From: Phenylobacterium sp.
GTDB lineage: Bacteria; Pseudomonadota; Alphaproteobacteria; Caulobacterales; Caulobacteraceae
Reading direction: 5' to 3'
Length of the DNA: 60,557 nt
Assembly: GCF_030698145.1 (NCBI RefSeq)
Contig: NZ_JAUYNW010000090.1
Coordinates: forward strand, 1-60,557
The notes under the pieces are model-generated. The model made no database searches. It worked only from the letters and a program-made list of their open reading frames with translations, and had not been told where the DNA came from. The translations under genes and the position numbers were made by a program. Of this stretch, positions 44,927 to 52,979 are shown one piece after another. Each line of letters begins with the position of its first letter. Within the stretch, counting starts at the first letter, position 1.

Positions 44927-45649
44927 GTGCGCCCGCCCCGCTCCTCGCCGGAAAGCCTCGCCCTCGCCGCGGTCTGGGCCGCCTTGCTCGACCTGGCGCT
45001 CGTTCTGATCGCCGTGGCCTGGATCGCCGACGCCTACGCCCCGCCGCAGGACCTGCCCTGGAAGCCGCTGCGCCTGGCCGATCCGCCGGGCCTGGCCACC
45101 CACATGAAGTTCGAGCGCGCCGCCCAGGACCGACGGGCCTGTCGCGCGGTGCTGCGCGAAGGCGGGGTCGGATTTTGGGAAGTTCCGATCCGCGTCGACG
45201 GCGTCTGCGCGGTGCTGAACGCCGGGCGGCTGCAAGGCGGCGTCACGCCATTGCGGCCCGCCGGCCCAGTCATGACCTGTCCCCAGGCCCTGGCCTACGC
45301 CTTCTGGGACCGCCACGCCCTGCGGCCGGCGGCGCGGGAGACACTTGGGGCCCGGGTCGTCGAGGTGGGCCACTACGGAACCTATGCCTGCCGAAGGGTG
45401 GGTGGCCGCGACGGCCTGAGCGAGCACGCCTTCGCCAACGCCCTGGACGTCGCCGAGGTGCGGCTGGCCGACGGCCGGCGGGTGTCGGTGCTGAAGGACT
45501 TCAAGTCCGATGGGGCGAACGGCGTGTTCTTGCGCCGGGTGCGGACCGGCGCCTGCCGCTGGTTCCATGTGACCCTTAGTCCCGACTACAACGCCGCGCA
45601 CCGGGACCACTTGCACCTCGATTCGGGCCGCTACCGGGTATGTCGCTGA
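44927..45649 (+). CDS. Extensin-like family protein, membrane-anchored, 240 aa
   Basis: One N-terminal transmembrane helix (about 12-36) anchors a periplasmic domain of the Extensin-like_C type. Typical words are VDGVCAVLN (Cys), MTCPQALAYAFW, SEHAFANALDVAEV and HRDHLHLD, which look like a D-Ala-D-Ala carboxypeptidase-related metal site (the two His/Asp motifs). Several conserved Cys suggest disulfides. GTG 44927 is used as start. Probably acts on or near peptidoglycan, but activity is unproven for this family. Confidence 0.85.
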   Translation: MRPPRSSPESLALAAVWAALLDLALVLIAVAWIADAYAPPQDLPWKPLRLADPPGLATHMKFERAAQDRRACRAVLREGGVGFWEVPIRVDGVCAVLNAGRLQGGVTPLRPAGPVMTCPQALAYAFWDRHALRPAARETLGARVVEVGHYGTYACRRVGGRDGLSEHAFANALDVAEVRLADGRRVSVLKDFKSDGANGVFLRRVRTGACRWFHVTLSPDYNAAHRDHLHLDSGRYRVCR

Positions 45650-45720
45650 TCCGGGCTGGACCCGAGGCGGCGCGCGGCCCAACAATGGCGCGACGACGAA
45701 CGGCCGGGTCGGGGAGGGAC

Positions 45721-46170
45721 ATGGCACGCCTTGCGCTGGCGCTCTGCGCCGTCCTGCTGGCCGCCTGCAGCGAGGCCGAGCCGACGGGGCCGGCCTTCAA
45801 CACGCAGAACGGCGTCCACGAGATCATGGAGCACGTCCTCGATCCCGCCGCCGACGCGGTCTGGGGCGGGTCAGGCTACGTGATCACCGCGGCCGGCGAG
45901 CAGGACCTGTCGCCCACCACCCCCGAGGGCTGGCAGGCGGTGGAGAACGGCGCGGCGGTGGTGGCCGAGGCGGGCAACCTGCTGATGCTGCCAGGGCGCG
46001 GTCCCGACGAGCCGCAGTGGGCGGCCTATTCCAGGAAGCTGAGCGAGGCGGGGCTGGCGGCCATGAAGGCGGCGCAGGCCAAGGACAAGCAGGCGGTCTT
46101 CGACACCGGCGGCAAGATCTACGAGGTCTGCGTCGCCTGCCACCAGCGCTACATGCCCAAGCCGGAGTAG
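45721..46170 (+). CDS. Lipid-anchored class II-type cytochrome c, 149 aa
   Basis: ATG 45721 follows GGGGAGGG. A lipoprotein signal ends in LLAAC (Cys17), so it is membrane-tethered on the periplasmic side. One CxxCH heme site lies near the C-terminus in YEVCVACHQRYMP, the hallmark of four-helix class II cytochromes (c'/c556 type). It probably shuttles electrons. The next gene starts 5 bp after its stop and encodes a membrane protein with buried His residues, so they likely work together. Confidence 0.85.
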   Translation: MARLALALCAVLLAACSEAEPTGPAFNTQNGVHEIMEHVLDPAADAVWGGSGYVITAAGEQDLSPTTPEGWQAVENGAAVVAEAGNLLMLPGRGPDEPQWAAYSRKLSEAGLAAMKAAQAKDKQAVFDTGGKIYEVCVACHQRYMPKPE

Positions 46171-46175
46171 GGGCG

Positions 46176-46730
46176 ATGGACCTGGAGGGCACGGTCGCGG
46201 CGTTGGCCGCCACGCCGGGCAGCATCGCCCTCCACGAGTCCCTCTACGCCTATTCGTTCGTCGAGACGGCCCATGTGCTGGCGATCGCCCTGTTCGTCGG
46301 ATCTATCGCCATGGTCGACCTGCGGCTCCTGGGCGTGGGATTCGCCGCCACGCCGGTCTCGCAGATGACGGGCAGGATCCTGCCCTGGACCGTGGCCGGC
46401 TTCATCCTGATGGCGGTGACGGGGCTGCTGCTGTTCTACGCCATCCCGGAGCGGACGTTCCACAGCGTCTGGTTCCGCGCCAAGCTTGTCTTGCTGCTGG
46501 TCGCCGCGGTCAATATCGCGATTTTCCACCTGCGGGTTCAGCGCGACCAGGGGCGGTGGGACGAAGGACCCGCGCCGCGCGGCGCCAAGGTCTGCGCCGT
46601 ACTCTCGCTGGCGGTCTGGGCCGGGGTGGTCGTGACCGGGCGGATGATCGCCTACAACTGGTTCGACTGCGACCGTCCGCAAGGCGCGCTGATCCAGGCG
46701 CTCGCCGCCTGCCCCCCCACGGAGTTCTGA
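46176..46730 (+). CDS. DUF6644-like membrane protein, 184 aa (first paralogue)
   Basis: Four to five predicted transmembrane helices. The helix bearing VETAHVLAIALFVGSIAMVD has a conserved His in the membrane, which could be a heme ligand, though no function is established for this family. It has a C-terminal DCDRPQ segment of unknown meaning. Preceded by the cytochrome c gene (5 bp gap) and followed by a clear paralogue 3 bp after its stop. Calling it DUF6644 is from overall appearance. Confidence 0.72.
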   Translation: MDLEGTVAALAATPGSIALHESLYAYSFVETAHVLAIALFVGSIAMVDLRLLGVGFAATPVSQMTGRILPWTVAGFILMAVTGLLLFYAIPERTFHSVWFRAKLVLLLVAAVNIAIFHLRVQRDQGRWDEGPAPRGAKVCAVLSLAVWAGVVVTGRMIAYNWFDCDRPQGALIQALAACPPTEF

Positions 46731-46733
46731 CCC

Positions 46734-47201
46734 GTGGACCTATACGCCCTCTTCGAGAGCCTGGAACGGACCCCTGTGGCGGCGGCGATCCGGGAGTCCG
46801 TCTGGCTGTTCCCGGCGGTGGAGGCCGTCCACCTTCTGGGCCTGGCCCTGCTGGGCGGGGCGGTGCTGATCGTCGACCTGCGGCTGCTGGGCGCGGGCCT
46901 CACCGCCCAGCCGCCTTCGCAGGTGGAACGCGCGGCGCGGCCCTGGCTGCTGGCGGCCATCGCCACGATGGTCATGACTGGCGTGCCGCTGGCCCTGTCG
47001 GAGGCGGTCAAGCTCTACGACAAGGAGGCCTACTGGCTGAAGATGTCGGCCCTGGCCTGCGCGCTGGTCTTCACCTTCGCGGTGCGCAACCGGCTGGCGG
47101 CGCGAGATGTGGCGGGCCTGTCGGCCAAGGCGGTGGGCGCGCTGTCGCTGGCGCTGTGGCTGACGGTGGCGACCGCCGGCCGTTGGATCGGCTTCAGCTG
47201 A
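46734..47201 (+). CDS. DUF6644-like membrane protein, 155 aa (second paralogue)
   Basis: A tandem relative of the upstream gene: VEAVHLLGLALLGGAVLIVD aligns with VETAHVLAIALFVGSIAMVD, and both continue LRLLG. Four helices. The shared VE-x2-H pattern with a buried His is the most conserved point. GTG 46734 sits 3 bp after the upstream stop. The two may form a heterodimer in the membrane next to the lipid-anchored cytochrome. Confidence 0.72.
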   Translation: MDLYALFESLERTPVAAAIRESVWLFPAVEAVHLLGLALLGGAVLIVDLRLLGAGLTAQPPSQVERAARPWLLAAIATMVMTGVPLALSEAVKLYDKEAYWLKMSALACALVFTFAVRNRLAARDVAGLSAKAVGALSLALWLTVATAGRWIGFS

Positions 47202-47295
47202 TTCACGCTCGCGTGAGCGTTTCGAACGCGCATGGGGCCACCGCGGCGTCGTGCTATCTTCGCGCCGCGGGAGGGGGCGGCTCTAGGAGGCGTCC

Positions 47296-47640
47296 ATGTA
47301 CATAATCACGCGTCGCATCGAAAACCTGCGCTCGACGGCCGAGGCCGCCAAGCGCGCCGAAGCCGGCCTCGTGCCGCTTCTGCAGTCGGCTGTCGGCTTC
47401 AAGGGCTACCACATCGTCGACGCCGGCGGCGGCGTCGGCATGTCGGTCACCATGTTCGAGACCCGCGAGGACGCCGAGCGCGTCAAGGATCGGGCCATGA
47501 CCTGGGTCAAGGAGAACCTCTCAGATCTATTCACCGGCGAGCCGCAGATCACGGCCGGCGAGGTGATCTTCTCATGCCGGCCCGAGGTCACGACCGGCAG
47601 GCCGGCCTCCGCCCAGCCCGAGGCGCGGCCGACTCACTAG
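47296..47640 (+). CDS. Dimeric alpha-beta barrel (ABM-like) protein, 114 aa
   Basis: A ferredoxin-like single domain. MYIITRRIENL, a helix with KRAEAGLVPLLQ, FKGYHIVDAGGGVGMSVTMFETREDAER and a second helix are the beta-alpha-beta pattern of antibiotic-biosynthesis-monooxygenase-like proteins. A disordered Pro-rich tail of about 20 residues follows. ATG 47296 has TAGGAGG upstream. Substrate unknown. Convergent with the DUF6152 operon. Confidence 0.72.
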   Translation: MYIITRRIENLRSTAEAAKRAEAGLVPLLQSAVGFKGYHIVDAGGGVGMSVTMFETREDAERVKDRAMTWVKENLSDLFTGEPQITAGEVIFSCRPEVTTGRPASAQPEARPTH

Positions 47641-47648
47641 GCTCTGGC

Positions 47649-48101
47649 CTATGACCGCGGCCGTTCATTGGGATCGGCGCCGTCGCGCGGGGCTCCGGTG
47701 CCGCTGGAGCCCATGAACAGCTTCTGGCCGTTGGCGAGCGTCACGTCGCGGCCGTTGGCCTTGCAGGCGGGGCTGCAGAGCTTGTCCTTGGACTGGTAGC
47801 CGCGCACCACGATCTCGGTGCCGATCTTCAGCGTGTTGCGGTCGATGCCGGCCCGCAGCAGGGTGTTGGGCGTGCCGCCCTCGACCATCCAGGCCTGGGG
47901 CGGCTTGCCTGGGGCGACGACCGCCAGGTGCACCCAGGCGTGGGGGTTGATCCACTCGATCTTGGTCACCTTGCCGCGCAGCAGGACCGGCGTCTTGGCG
48001 TCGAATTCGGCGGTGAAGGCGTGGTGGGCGTAGGCCCCGGCCCCCAGGGCGAGGACGGCGCAGGCCGCCAACACCCCGATGACCAGATGTCGCGTCGTCA
48101 T
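47649..48101 (-). CDS. DUF6152-like exported protein, 150 aa
   Basis: Signal peptide of about 26 residues. The mature start HHAFTAEFDAKTPVLLRG and KVTKIEWINPHAWVHL are the words of DUF6152. It has a Cys pair CSPAC (about 116-120) and four His that could bind metal or heme. The family function is unknown to me. It is the last of a three-gene operon and its ATG overlaps the upstream TGA as ATGA. It may be a small-molecule or metal-binding partner of the two exported proteins before it. Confidence 0.78.
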   Translation of the reverse strand: MTTRHLVIGVLAACAVLALGAGAYAHHAFTAEFDAKTPVLLRGKVTKIEWINPHAWVHLAVVAPGKPPQAWMVEGGTPNTLLRAGIDRNTLKIGTEIVVRGYQSKDKLCSPACKANGRDVTLANGQKLFMGSSGTGAPRDGADPNERPRS

Positions 48102-49102
48102 TGCGCGCCTCCGCCCTTCTTCTTTTTCTCTTCCTCCCGCGCCCCGGCCAGGATGCCGGGCAGGGAGTAGTTCCCCTCGTGGCAGGCGTACTCGTACATC
48201 GGCCCCTCGGTCGCCCGCATCGGGATCTCGCCGCGCCAGACTTGGGTGTAGGCGCGGGGCTCCTCGACGCTGAAGGCATAGACGATCTCCTTGTCGGAGA
48301 CGCGCTTGAATCGCTCGATCACCTTGGACTCCGGCGCCAGGTAGATGCGGTGGCGGATGTCGGCGGTGAAGGCCTGGCCGGGATGCAGGTTGGTGGTCTC
48401 GACCACCAGGGTGTCGCCTTCCCACCAGCCGATGGAATCGCCCATCCAGGGGCGGATGGTCTTGGGCGGATGCTTGCCGCCCAGCCGGATCACCCGCGCG
48501 TCGTGGTTCATCTCCACCACGATGGTGACGAAGCCCGGCGACTGCACGATCTGGTAGTTGTTGTTGTAGAGCACGTTCAGCATGGGCGGCCCGCCGGTGG
48601 AGCCGTAGCCGACGATGCAGCGCTCGCCCAGCGACCGGGTCTCGGGCCCGTCGAACACCTGGAACTGGCGGAAACCCTCGGCCATCATCGCCCGGCGGCC
48701 TTCGGCGGAATAGGGCACCTGGCCGTTGGGCGGATCGACCACCCAGGAGGTGCGAATCTCGCCGTTCACGACGCCGTATTTCGAGCCCAGGTCGATCCAG
48801 AACGAGTTGTAGCCGCCGGGATCGTCGGCCACTGGCGGGGCGCCGGCCTCGGGGCTGGTTGGCTTGTCGTTCTCGGCGAGCCAGGCCTTGGTCATGGCCT
48901 CGGCGGCCTTGGCCTCCTGCGGCGTCAGCACCAGCTTGTTGAGGCCCGGCGCCCGCTCCAGGGTGGTGATCGAGGCGTTGGTCCAGATGCCCTGCAGATC
49001 GGGGTCGCCGTGGGCGGTTCGCGGAACCTTGTAGGTCTGGGCGCTCGCGGTCGTGGCGGTCAACGCCAGAACGGTGGCGAGCAGGAGGGTGCGGAAACTC
49101 AT
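48098..49102 (-). CDS. Exported protein with PDLQGIWT motif, 334 aa (paralogue 2)
   Basis: Signal peptide ending ASA-Q near residue 22. GDPDLQGIWT follows at once. Later blocks are WMGDSIGWWEGDTLVVETT, VIERFKRVS and MYEYACHEGNYSLPGIL (Cys-His at the end). The WMG-x-S-x-G-x-W-x-GDTLVVE block is shared with the upstream gene (WMGQSVGKWQGDTLVVEVT), so the two are paralogues. The extreme C-terminus is KKKKGGG-like and basic. I know no assigned function; many soil bacteria seem to encode such proteins. Confidence 0.8.
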   Translation of the reverse strand: MSFRTLLLATVLALTATTASAQTYKVPRTAHGDPDLQGIWTNASITTLERAPGLNKLVLTPQEAKAAEAMTKAWLAENDKPTSPEAGAPPVADDPGGYNSFWIDLGSKYGVVNGEIRTSWVVDPPNGQVPYSAEGRRAMMAEGFRQFQVFDGPETRSLGERCIVGYGSTGGPPMLNVLYNNNYQIVQSPGFVTIVVEMNHDARVIRLGGKHPPKTIRPWMGDSIGWWEGDTLVVETTNLHPGQAFTADIRHRIYLAPESKVIERFKRVSDKEIVYAFSVEEPRAYTQVWRGEIPMRATEGPMYEYACHEGNYSLPGILAGAREEEKKKKGGGAQ

Positions 49103-49944
49103 TTCAAAGGCTCCTTCCTCAGATGGCCGTACATCAGCTCCTCGACGAACTCGACGCACTTGAACTGCTGCAGCCGGGCGTCCTCGCCCTGGCGGCGATA
49201 GAGGTTCATGGCGATCTTCCAGGGTCGCGTGAAGGTGGCCGGGTCGTCGATCAGCGCCTCGTAGCGCAGTGTGTCGGGGCCGGTTGGGGTGTAGCGCTCC
49301 ACCACCTTCATCCGGTCGGAATGGAAGTTGCCGGCGCGGTCGAACCAGGTGGCGTCGTTCTGGGCGGTGACCTCGACCACCAGGGTGTCGCCCTGCCACT
49401 TGCCGACCGACTGACCCATCCAGCTGTCGATGGGCGCGGGGCCGGGGTTCTTCAGCAGGATGTTGCGCACCGCGCCGGCATATTCGTAGGCGAAAAGGAT
49501 CGCCTTCTCGGAATGGAATATCTGGAACGGCAGGGCCATGTAGTTGGCCCGCGGCACGCCCGGCAGGTAGCACTTGATCTCCGGATCGCGATCCAGCCAA
49601 CGGGCGCGGTTCTCGTCGCGCCGGGCCCGGGCCTCGGGGGTGTAGGGGATCTCGCCGCCCTCGACGACGCCCAGGCCGGCCGGCACGGCGCCCACGGCGC
49701 CCAGGGCCAGCACTTCCTTGGCCGGCGCCGGCGTCACCGGGCCCTTGCGGAAGGCCAGGGCCGCGCGCGCGGGGTGGGGTTCGATGTCGTAGTTGGCGCT
49801 GTTCATCGCCTGCCAGACGCCGTTCAGGTCGGGGTGGCCGCCAGGTCCGCGCGGCGCCTTGTAGGGGCTCTGGGCGAATGCGCCCGCCGCCAGGGCGAGC
49901 GTCATCGCGCCGGCCAGGATCAGCGATGCGAACGCCTTGTCCAT
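49099..49944 (-). CDS. Exported protein with PDLNGVWQ motif, 281 aa (paralogue 1)
   Basis: Signal peptide ending AFA-Q near residue 24, then YKAPRGPGGHPDLNGVWQ. It shares with the next gene the early PDL-x-G-x-W word, GEIPYTPEAR (against GQVPYSAEGR), and WMGQSVGKWQGDTLVVEVT. The C-terminus ends FKCVEFVEELMYGH. First gene of the exported operon; its TGA overlaps the next ATG. 90 bp separate it from the epoxide hydrolase gene. Function unknown; the duplicated beta-rich domain suggests a ligand-binding or enzyme fold. Confidence 0.8.
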   Translation of the reverse strand: MDKAFASLILAGAMTLALAAGAFAQSPYKAPRGPGGHPDLNGVWQAMNSANYDIEPHPARAALAFRKGPVTPAPAKEVLALGAVGAVPAGLGVVEGGEIPYTPEARARRDENRARWLDRDPEIKCYLPGVPRANYMALPFQIFHSEKAILFAYEYAGAVRNILLKNPGPAPIDSWMGQSVGKWQGDTLVVEVTAQNDATWFDRAGNFHSDRMKVVERYTPTGPDTLRYEALIDDPATFTRPWKIAMNLYRRQGEDARLQQFKCVEFVEELMYGHLRKEPLK

Positions 49945-50034
49945 GTCGCCTCCCCAGGCGTGGGCGCGCGGCTCGTGGCGGCCGCGTCGCACCGGGAAGG
50001 CTAGGTCATACCGGGCGCCAGAACAATCGCCGCC

Positions 50035-51000
50035 TCAGAGCGAGGCGAGCCAGGGCAGCAGGCGGGCGTTGACCTCGGCGGGCCGTTCCTGCTGGGTCCA
50101 GTGGCCGCAGCCCGGCAGGACGTCGGCGCCGCGCAGGTCGGTCATCTCGGCCTTCATCATGGCCACCAGATCGCCGCGCCCCAGCATGCTGAGCACCAGG
50201 TCGCGCTCGCCGCCGACGAACAGCGAGGGCTGCTCGATCTTGCGGCCCTCGAATTTGGACAGATATTCGAAGTCGCGCTGATGGTTGCGGTAGCGGTTGA
50301 TGGGGCCGCGGAAGCCCGAGCGCTCGAACTCCGCCACGTAATAGTCGAGGTCGGCGTCGTTCAGCCAGGCCGGGAACGGGGCGGGATCGACCAGGCCCTC
50401 CAGCAGGCTCTGGCCGTGAACCTTGTCGGTGGGCCAGGTCCCGTCCGGGGCGTCGCCGCTGATGGCGTAGTAGAACTTCCGCAGTCCGTCGCGGGGGTCG
50501 GCCTCCAGCTCGGCCTCGGCCGGGCCGACGTTCTGGAACCAGGCCTGGTAGAAGAACTTGCCGCGGCTGGTGAACACGGTGTCGACCAGGTCCATGAACG
50601 AGCGCTTGGGCACGCCCAAATAGGGCACCGACAGTCCGGCCACGGCGCGGACCCGATCGGGACGGACCAGCGCGGTGTTCCAGACGATGGGGGCGCCCCA
50701 GTCATGGCCGATCAGCACCGCCGGTGCGCCGGGGCTGAGCGCCTCGATCACCCCGGCCACGTCGGCGACCAGGTGCTCCATGTCATAGGCTTCGATGGGC
50801 TGCGGCCGCGACGATCCGCCATAGCCGCGCACGTCGATGGCGCAGGCGGTGAAGCCCGCCGCCGCGACCGGCCCCATCTGGTGGCGCCAGCTGTACCAGC
50901 TCTCGGGAAAGCCATGGACCATGACCACCAGCGGGCCCTCGCCCTCCACGGCCGCGCGCAGGGTGACGTCGGGCAGTTCGATCTCTTGGAAATTCGGCAT
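50035..51000 (-). CDS. Epoxide hydrolase-like alpha/beta hydrolase, 321 aa
   Basis: Hydrolyses epoxides (or related esters) through an Asp nucleophile. HGFPESWYSWRHQ carries the oxyanion HGxP loop; the nucleophile elbow is GHDWG (Asp100); the acid and His lie in VGGERDLVL and GCGHWTQQERP. Cap-domain Tyr residues are plausible. Normal length. Shares a 91-bp divergent promoter region, with a CAAAC-N4-GTTTG palindrome, with the SDR gene. Confidence 0.92.
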   Translation of the reverse strand: MPNFQEIELPDVTLRAAVEGEGPLVVMVHGFPESWYSWRHQMGPVAAAGFTACAIDVRGYGGSSRPQPIEAYDMEHLVADVAGVIEALSPGAPAVLIGHDWGAPIVWNTALVRPDRVRAVAGLSVPYLGVPKRSFMDLVDTVFTSRGKFFYQAWFQNVGPAEAELEADPRDGLRKFYYAISGDAPDGTWPTDKVHGQSLLEGLVDPAPFPAWLNDADLDYYVAEFERSGFRGPINRYRNHQRDFEYLSKFEGRKIEQPSLFVGGERDLVLSMLGRGDLVAMMKAEMTDLRGADVLPGCGHWTQQERPAEVNARLLPWLASL

Positions 51001-51065
51001 CGATCACCCCTCCACCCCGGGCTTGACCCAGCGTCGCCCGGCGCCGCAAATGGCGGCGATAAAAT

Positions 51066-51079
51066 CAAACACATGTTTG
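51066..51079. promoter_or_regulatory. Perfect CAAAC-N4-GTTTG palindrome in divergent promoter
   Basis: CAAAC-ACAT-GTTTG lies 13 bp before the SDR start and 66 bp before the epoxide hydrolase start. It is the consensus reported for PsrA-type (TetR) regulators of fatty-acid genes. A 9/10 copy is at 3239-3252. Confidence 0.6.
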
Positions 51080-51091
51080 GAAGGAAGCGCC

Positions 51092-51856
51092 ATGGGTGAA
51101 TTGTTCGACCTGACCGGCAAGGTCGCCGTCATCACGGGGTCCTCGCGCGGGATCGGCAAGGCCATCGCCGAGCGCATGGCCGAGCATGGCGCCAAGGTGA
51201 CGATCTCCTCGCGCAAGGCCGGGCCCTGCGAAGAGGTCGCTGCGGCGATCAACGCCAAGCATCCGGGCGCGGCCATCGCGGTCCCCGCCAACATCTCCTC
51301 GAAGGATGATCTCCAGCGCCTGGTCGACGAGACCCGCAAGGCGTTCGGCAAGGTCGATATCGTGGTCTGCAACGCCGCCTCGAACCCGTTCTACGGCCCG
51401 ATGAGCGAGATCCCGGACGACGCCTTCCGCAAAATCCTCGAGAACAACATCATCGCCAACAACTGGCTGATCAACATGACCGCCCCGGAGATGATGGAGC
51501 GCAAGGACGGCGCGATCATCATCATCTCGTCGATCGGCGGCCTGCGCGGCACCGGGGTGATTGGCGCCTACGCCATCTCCAAGGCGGCCGACATGCAGCT
51601 GGCGCGAAACCTCGCCCAGGAGCTGAGCCCCCACAACATCCGGGTCAATTGCATCGCGCCCGGCTTGGTGAAGACCGACTTCGCCAAGGCGCTCTGGGAC
51701 ACCCCGGCCGGCGAGGCCCGCGCCTCCACCGGCACGCCGCTGCGCCGCCTGGGCGAGCCGGACGACATCGCCGGCGCGGCGGTGTTCCTGGGCTCCAAGG
51801 CCGGCTCCTGGATGACCGGCCAGACCGTGGTCATCGACGGCGGCTCGACGGCCTGA
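51092..51856 (+). CDS. SDR family oxidoreductase, 254 aa
   Basis: Classical SDR: TGSSRGIG (about 16-23), NNA-like VVCNAASNP, a Ser region ISSIGG, and YAISK with catalytic Tyr/Lys (about 157-161), then IRVNCIAPGLVKTDF. Ends with the common QTVVIDGGSTA. NAD(P)-dependent; the sequence is like DHRS4-type carbonyl reductases, substrate not certain. ATG 51092 has GGAAGG upstream. Its stop overlaps the next ATG (TGATG). Confidence 0.92.
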   Translation: MGELFDLTGKVAVITGSSRGIGKAIAERMAEHGAKVTISSRKAGPCEEVAAAINAKHPGAAIAVPANISSKDDLQRLVDETRKAFGKVDIVVCNAASNPFYGPMSEIPDDAFRKILENNIIANNWLINMTAPEMMERKDGAIIIISSIGGLRGTGVIGAYAISKAADMQLARNLAQELSPHNIRVNCIAPGLVKTDFAKALWDTPAGEARASTGTPLRRLGEPDDIAGAAVFLGSKAGSWMTGQTVVIDGGSTA

Positions 51857-52314
51857 TGGCGCAGGGCGGGGAGAATGGTTTCCGGTTCTCGCCCGCCGCA
51901 GCCTACGATGTGGAGCGGCTGGTCGAGCTCAGGGTCGCAACCATGCGCGAGAGCCTGGAGCGGATCGGCCGGTTTGACCCCGTCCGGGCCCGGCGGCGCA
52001 TGGTCGAGCAGTTCCGGCCCGAGCACACGCGCCTGATCTGGCGCGGGGAGGCCTTCGCGGGCTGCGTGGCGTTCGGCCCGGACGCTTCGGGTTGGCGCCG
52101 GCTTGAGCACTTCTACATCCATCCGGACCACCAGGGGGCGGGCCTGGGCGCGCATGTCCTTGCGGCCCTACTGGCGGAGAGCGACGCCCAGGCTCTGGCG
52201 GTCAAGCTGACCGTTCTTCGGGAAAGCCCGGCCAACCGCTTCTACGCCCGGTTCGGTTTCGCCGAGACCGGCCGCGACGAGGTGGACATCTTCTATGAGC
52301 GGCCGCCCGCCTAG
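51856..52314 (+). CDS. GNAT family N-acetyltransferase, 152 aa
   Basis: GNAT core with FYIHPDHQGAGLGAHVLAALL (about residues 90-110; the pyrophosphate loop is QGAGLG) and VLRESPANRFYARFGF near the end. Starts at ATG 51856, coupled to the SDR gene by TGATG. The stop shares CTAG with the convergent O-methyltransferase gene. Acceptor unknown. Confidence 0.88.
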   Translation: MAQGGENGFRFSPAAAYDVERLVELRVATMRESLERIGRFDPVRARRRMVEQFRPEHTRLIWRGEAFAGCVAFGPDASGWRRLEHFYIHPDHQGAGLGAHVLAALLAESDAQALAVKLTVLRESPANRFYARFGFAETGRDEVDIFYERPPA

Positions 52315-52979
52315 ACCTTCACCACCAGCTCCAGCCCGCCAGAATAGGGCAGGGTGAGGCTCCTCAGGCTGTTCCTCGGGTCCTCGACGAATTCGAAGAA
52401 ATGTCGGTAAGCGTGCCGGAACTGGCTGGTGTTGTCGGCCACCACCATCGCGCCCGGACGTAGGTGCGGGGCGACCAGCTCCAGGGCGGGGCGGGCCATC
52501 TCGGTCCAGATGTCCATCAGCACGAAGTCGACCGGGCCCTCAATCACCTTCAGCGTTTCGCGCAGGTCGCCCTCGCGCAGGTCGATCAGGCCGCTCAGGC
52601 CGGCCGCCGCGAAACTGGCCCGCGCCGCGGCAGCCTTGGCGGCCTCGTATTCGGTGCCGATCACCACGCCGCCGCCATTGGCCCGGACAGCGTCGGCCAA
52701 GTAGAGGGTCGAGACCCCGAACGAGGTGCCGATCTCGACCACCCGCCTAGCCCGCAGCGAACGGCAGAGCAGCCAGCACAGTTCGGCCTTTTCCGGCTCC
52801 AGGGCCACCATCTTGTCGGCCATGAAGCGGTTGGCGTCGGCGTCCAGCCCGTCCCAGCTGAGGTCGCCCTTCTCCGCCCGCTCGCCGAAATAACGATAGG
52901 TCTCGGCCTCCTGCGCCACGCTCTGCGCCTGAAGCGTTTCGATCCGCGCCCGCAGCGCCGTGTCTGTGAGCACGCTCAT
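52311..52979 (-). CDS. O-methyltransferase (class I SAM, Methyltransf_3 type), 222 aa
   Basis: SAM-dependent. VVEIGTSFGVSTLYLADAV is the SAM-binding loop (about 80-98), followed by GTEYE (ribose-binding acidic residue), DFVLMDIW and MVVADN, as in catechol-type metal-dependent O-methyltransferases. The substrate is unknown. ATG 52979 overlaps the stop of the VOC gene (ATGA), so it is the second gene of a VOC-methyltransferase operon. Confidence 0.88.
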   Translation of the reverse strand: MSVLTDTALRARIETLQAQSVAQEAETYRYFGERAEKGDLSWDGLDADANRFMADKMVALEPEKAELCWLLCRSLRARRVVEIGTSFGVSTLYLADAVRANGGGVVIGTEYEAAKAAAARASFAAAGLSGLIDLREGDLRETLKVIEGPVDFVLMDIWTEMARPALELVAPHLRPGAMVVADNTSQFRHAYRHFFEFVEDPRNSLRSLTLPYSGGLELVVKV

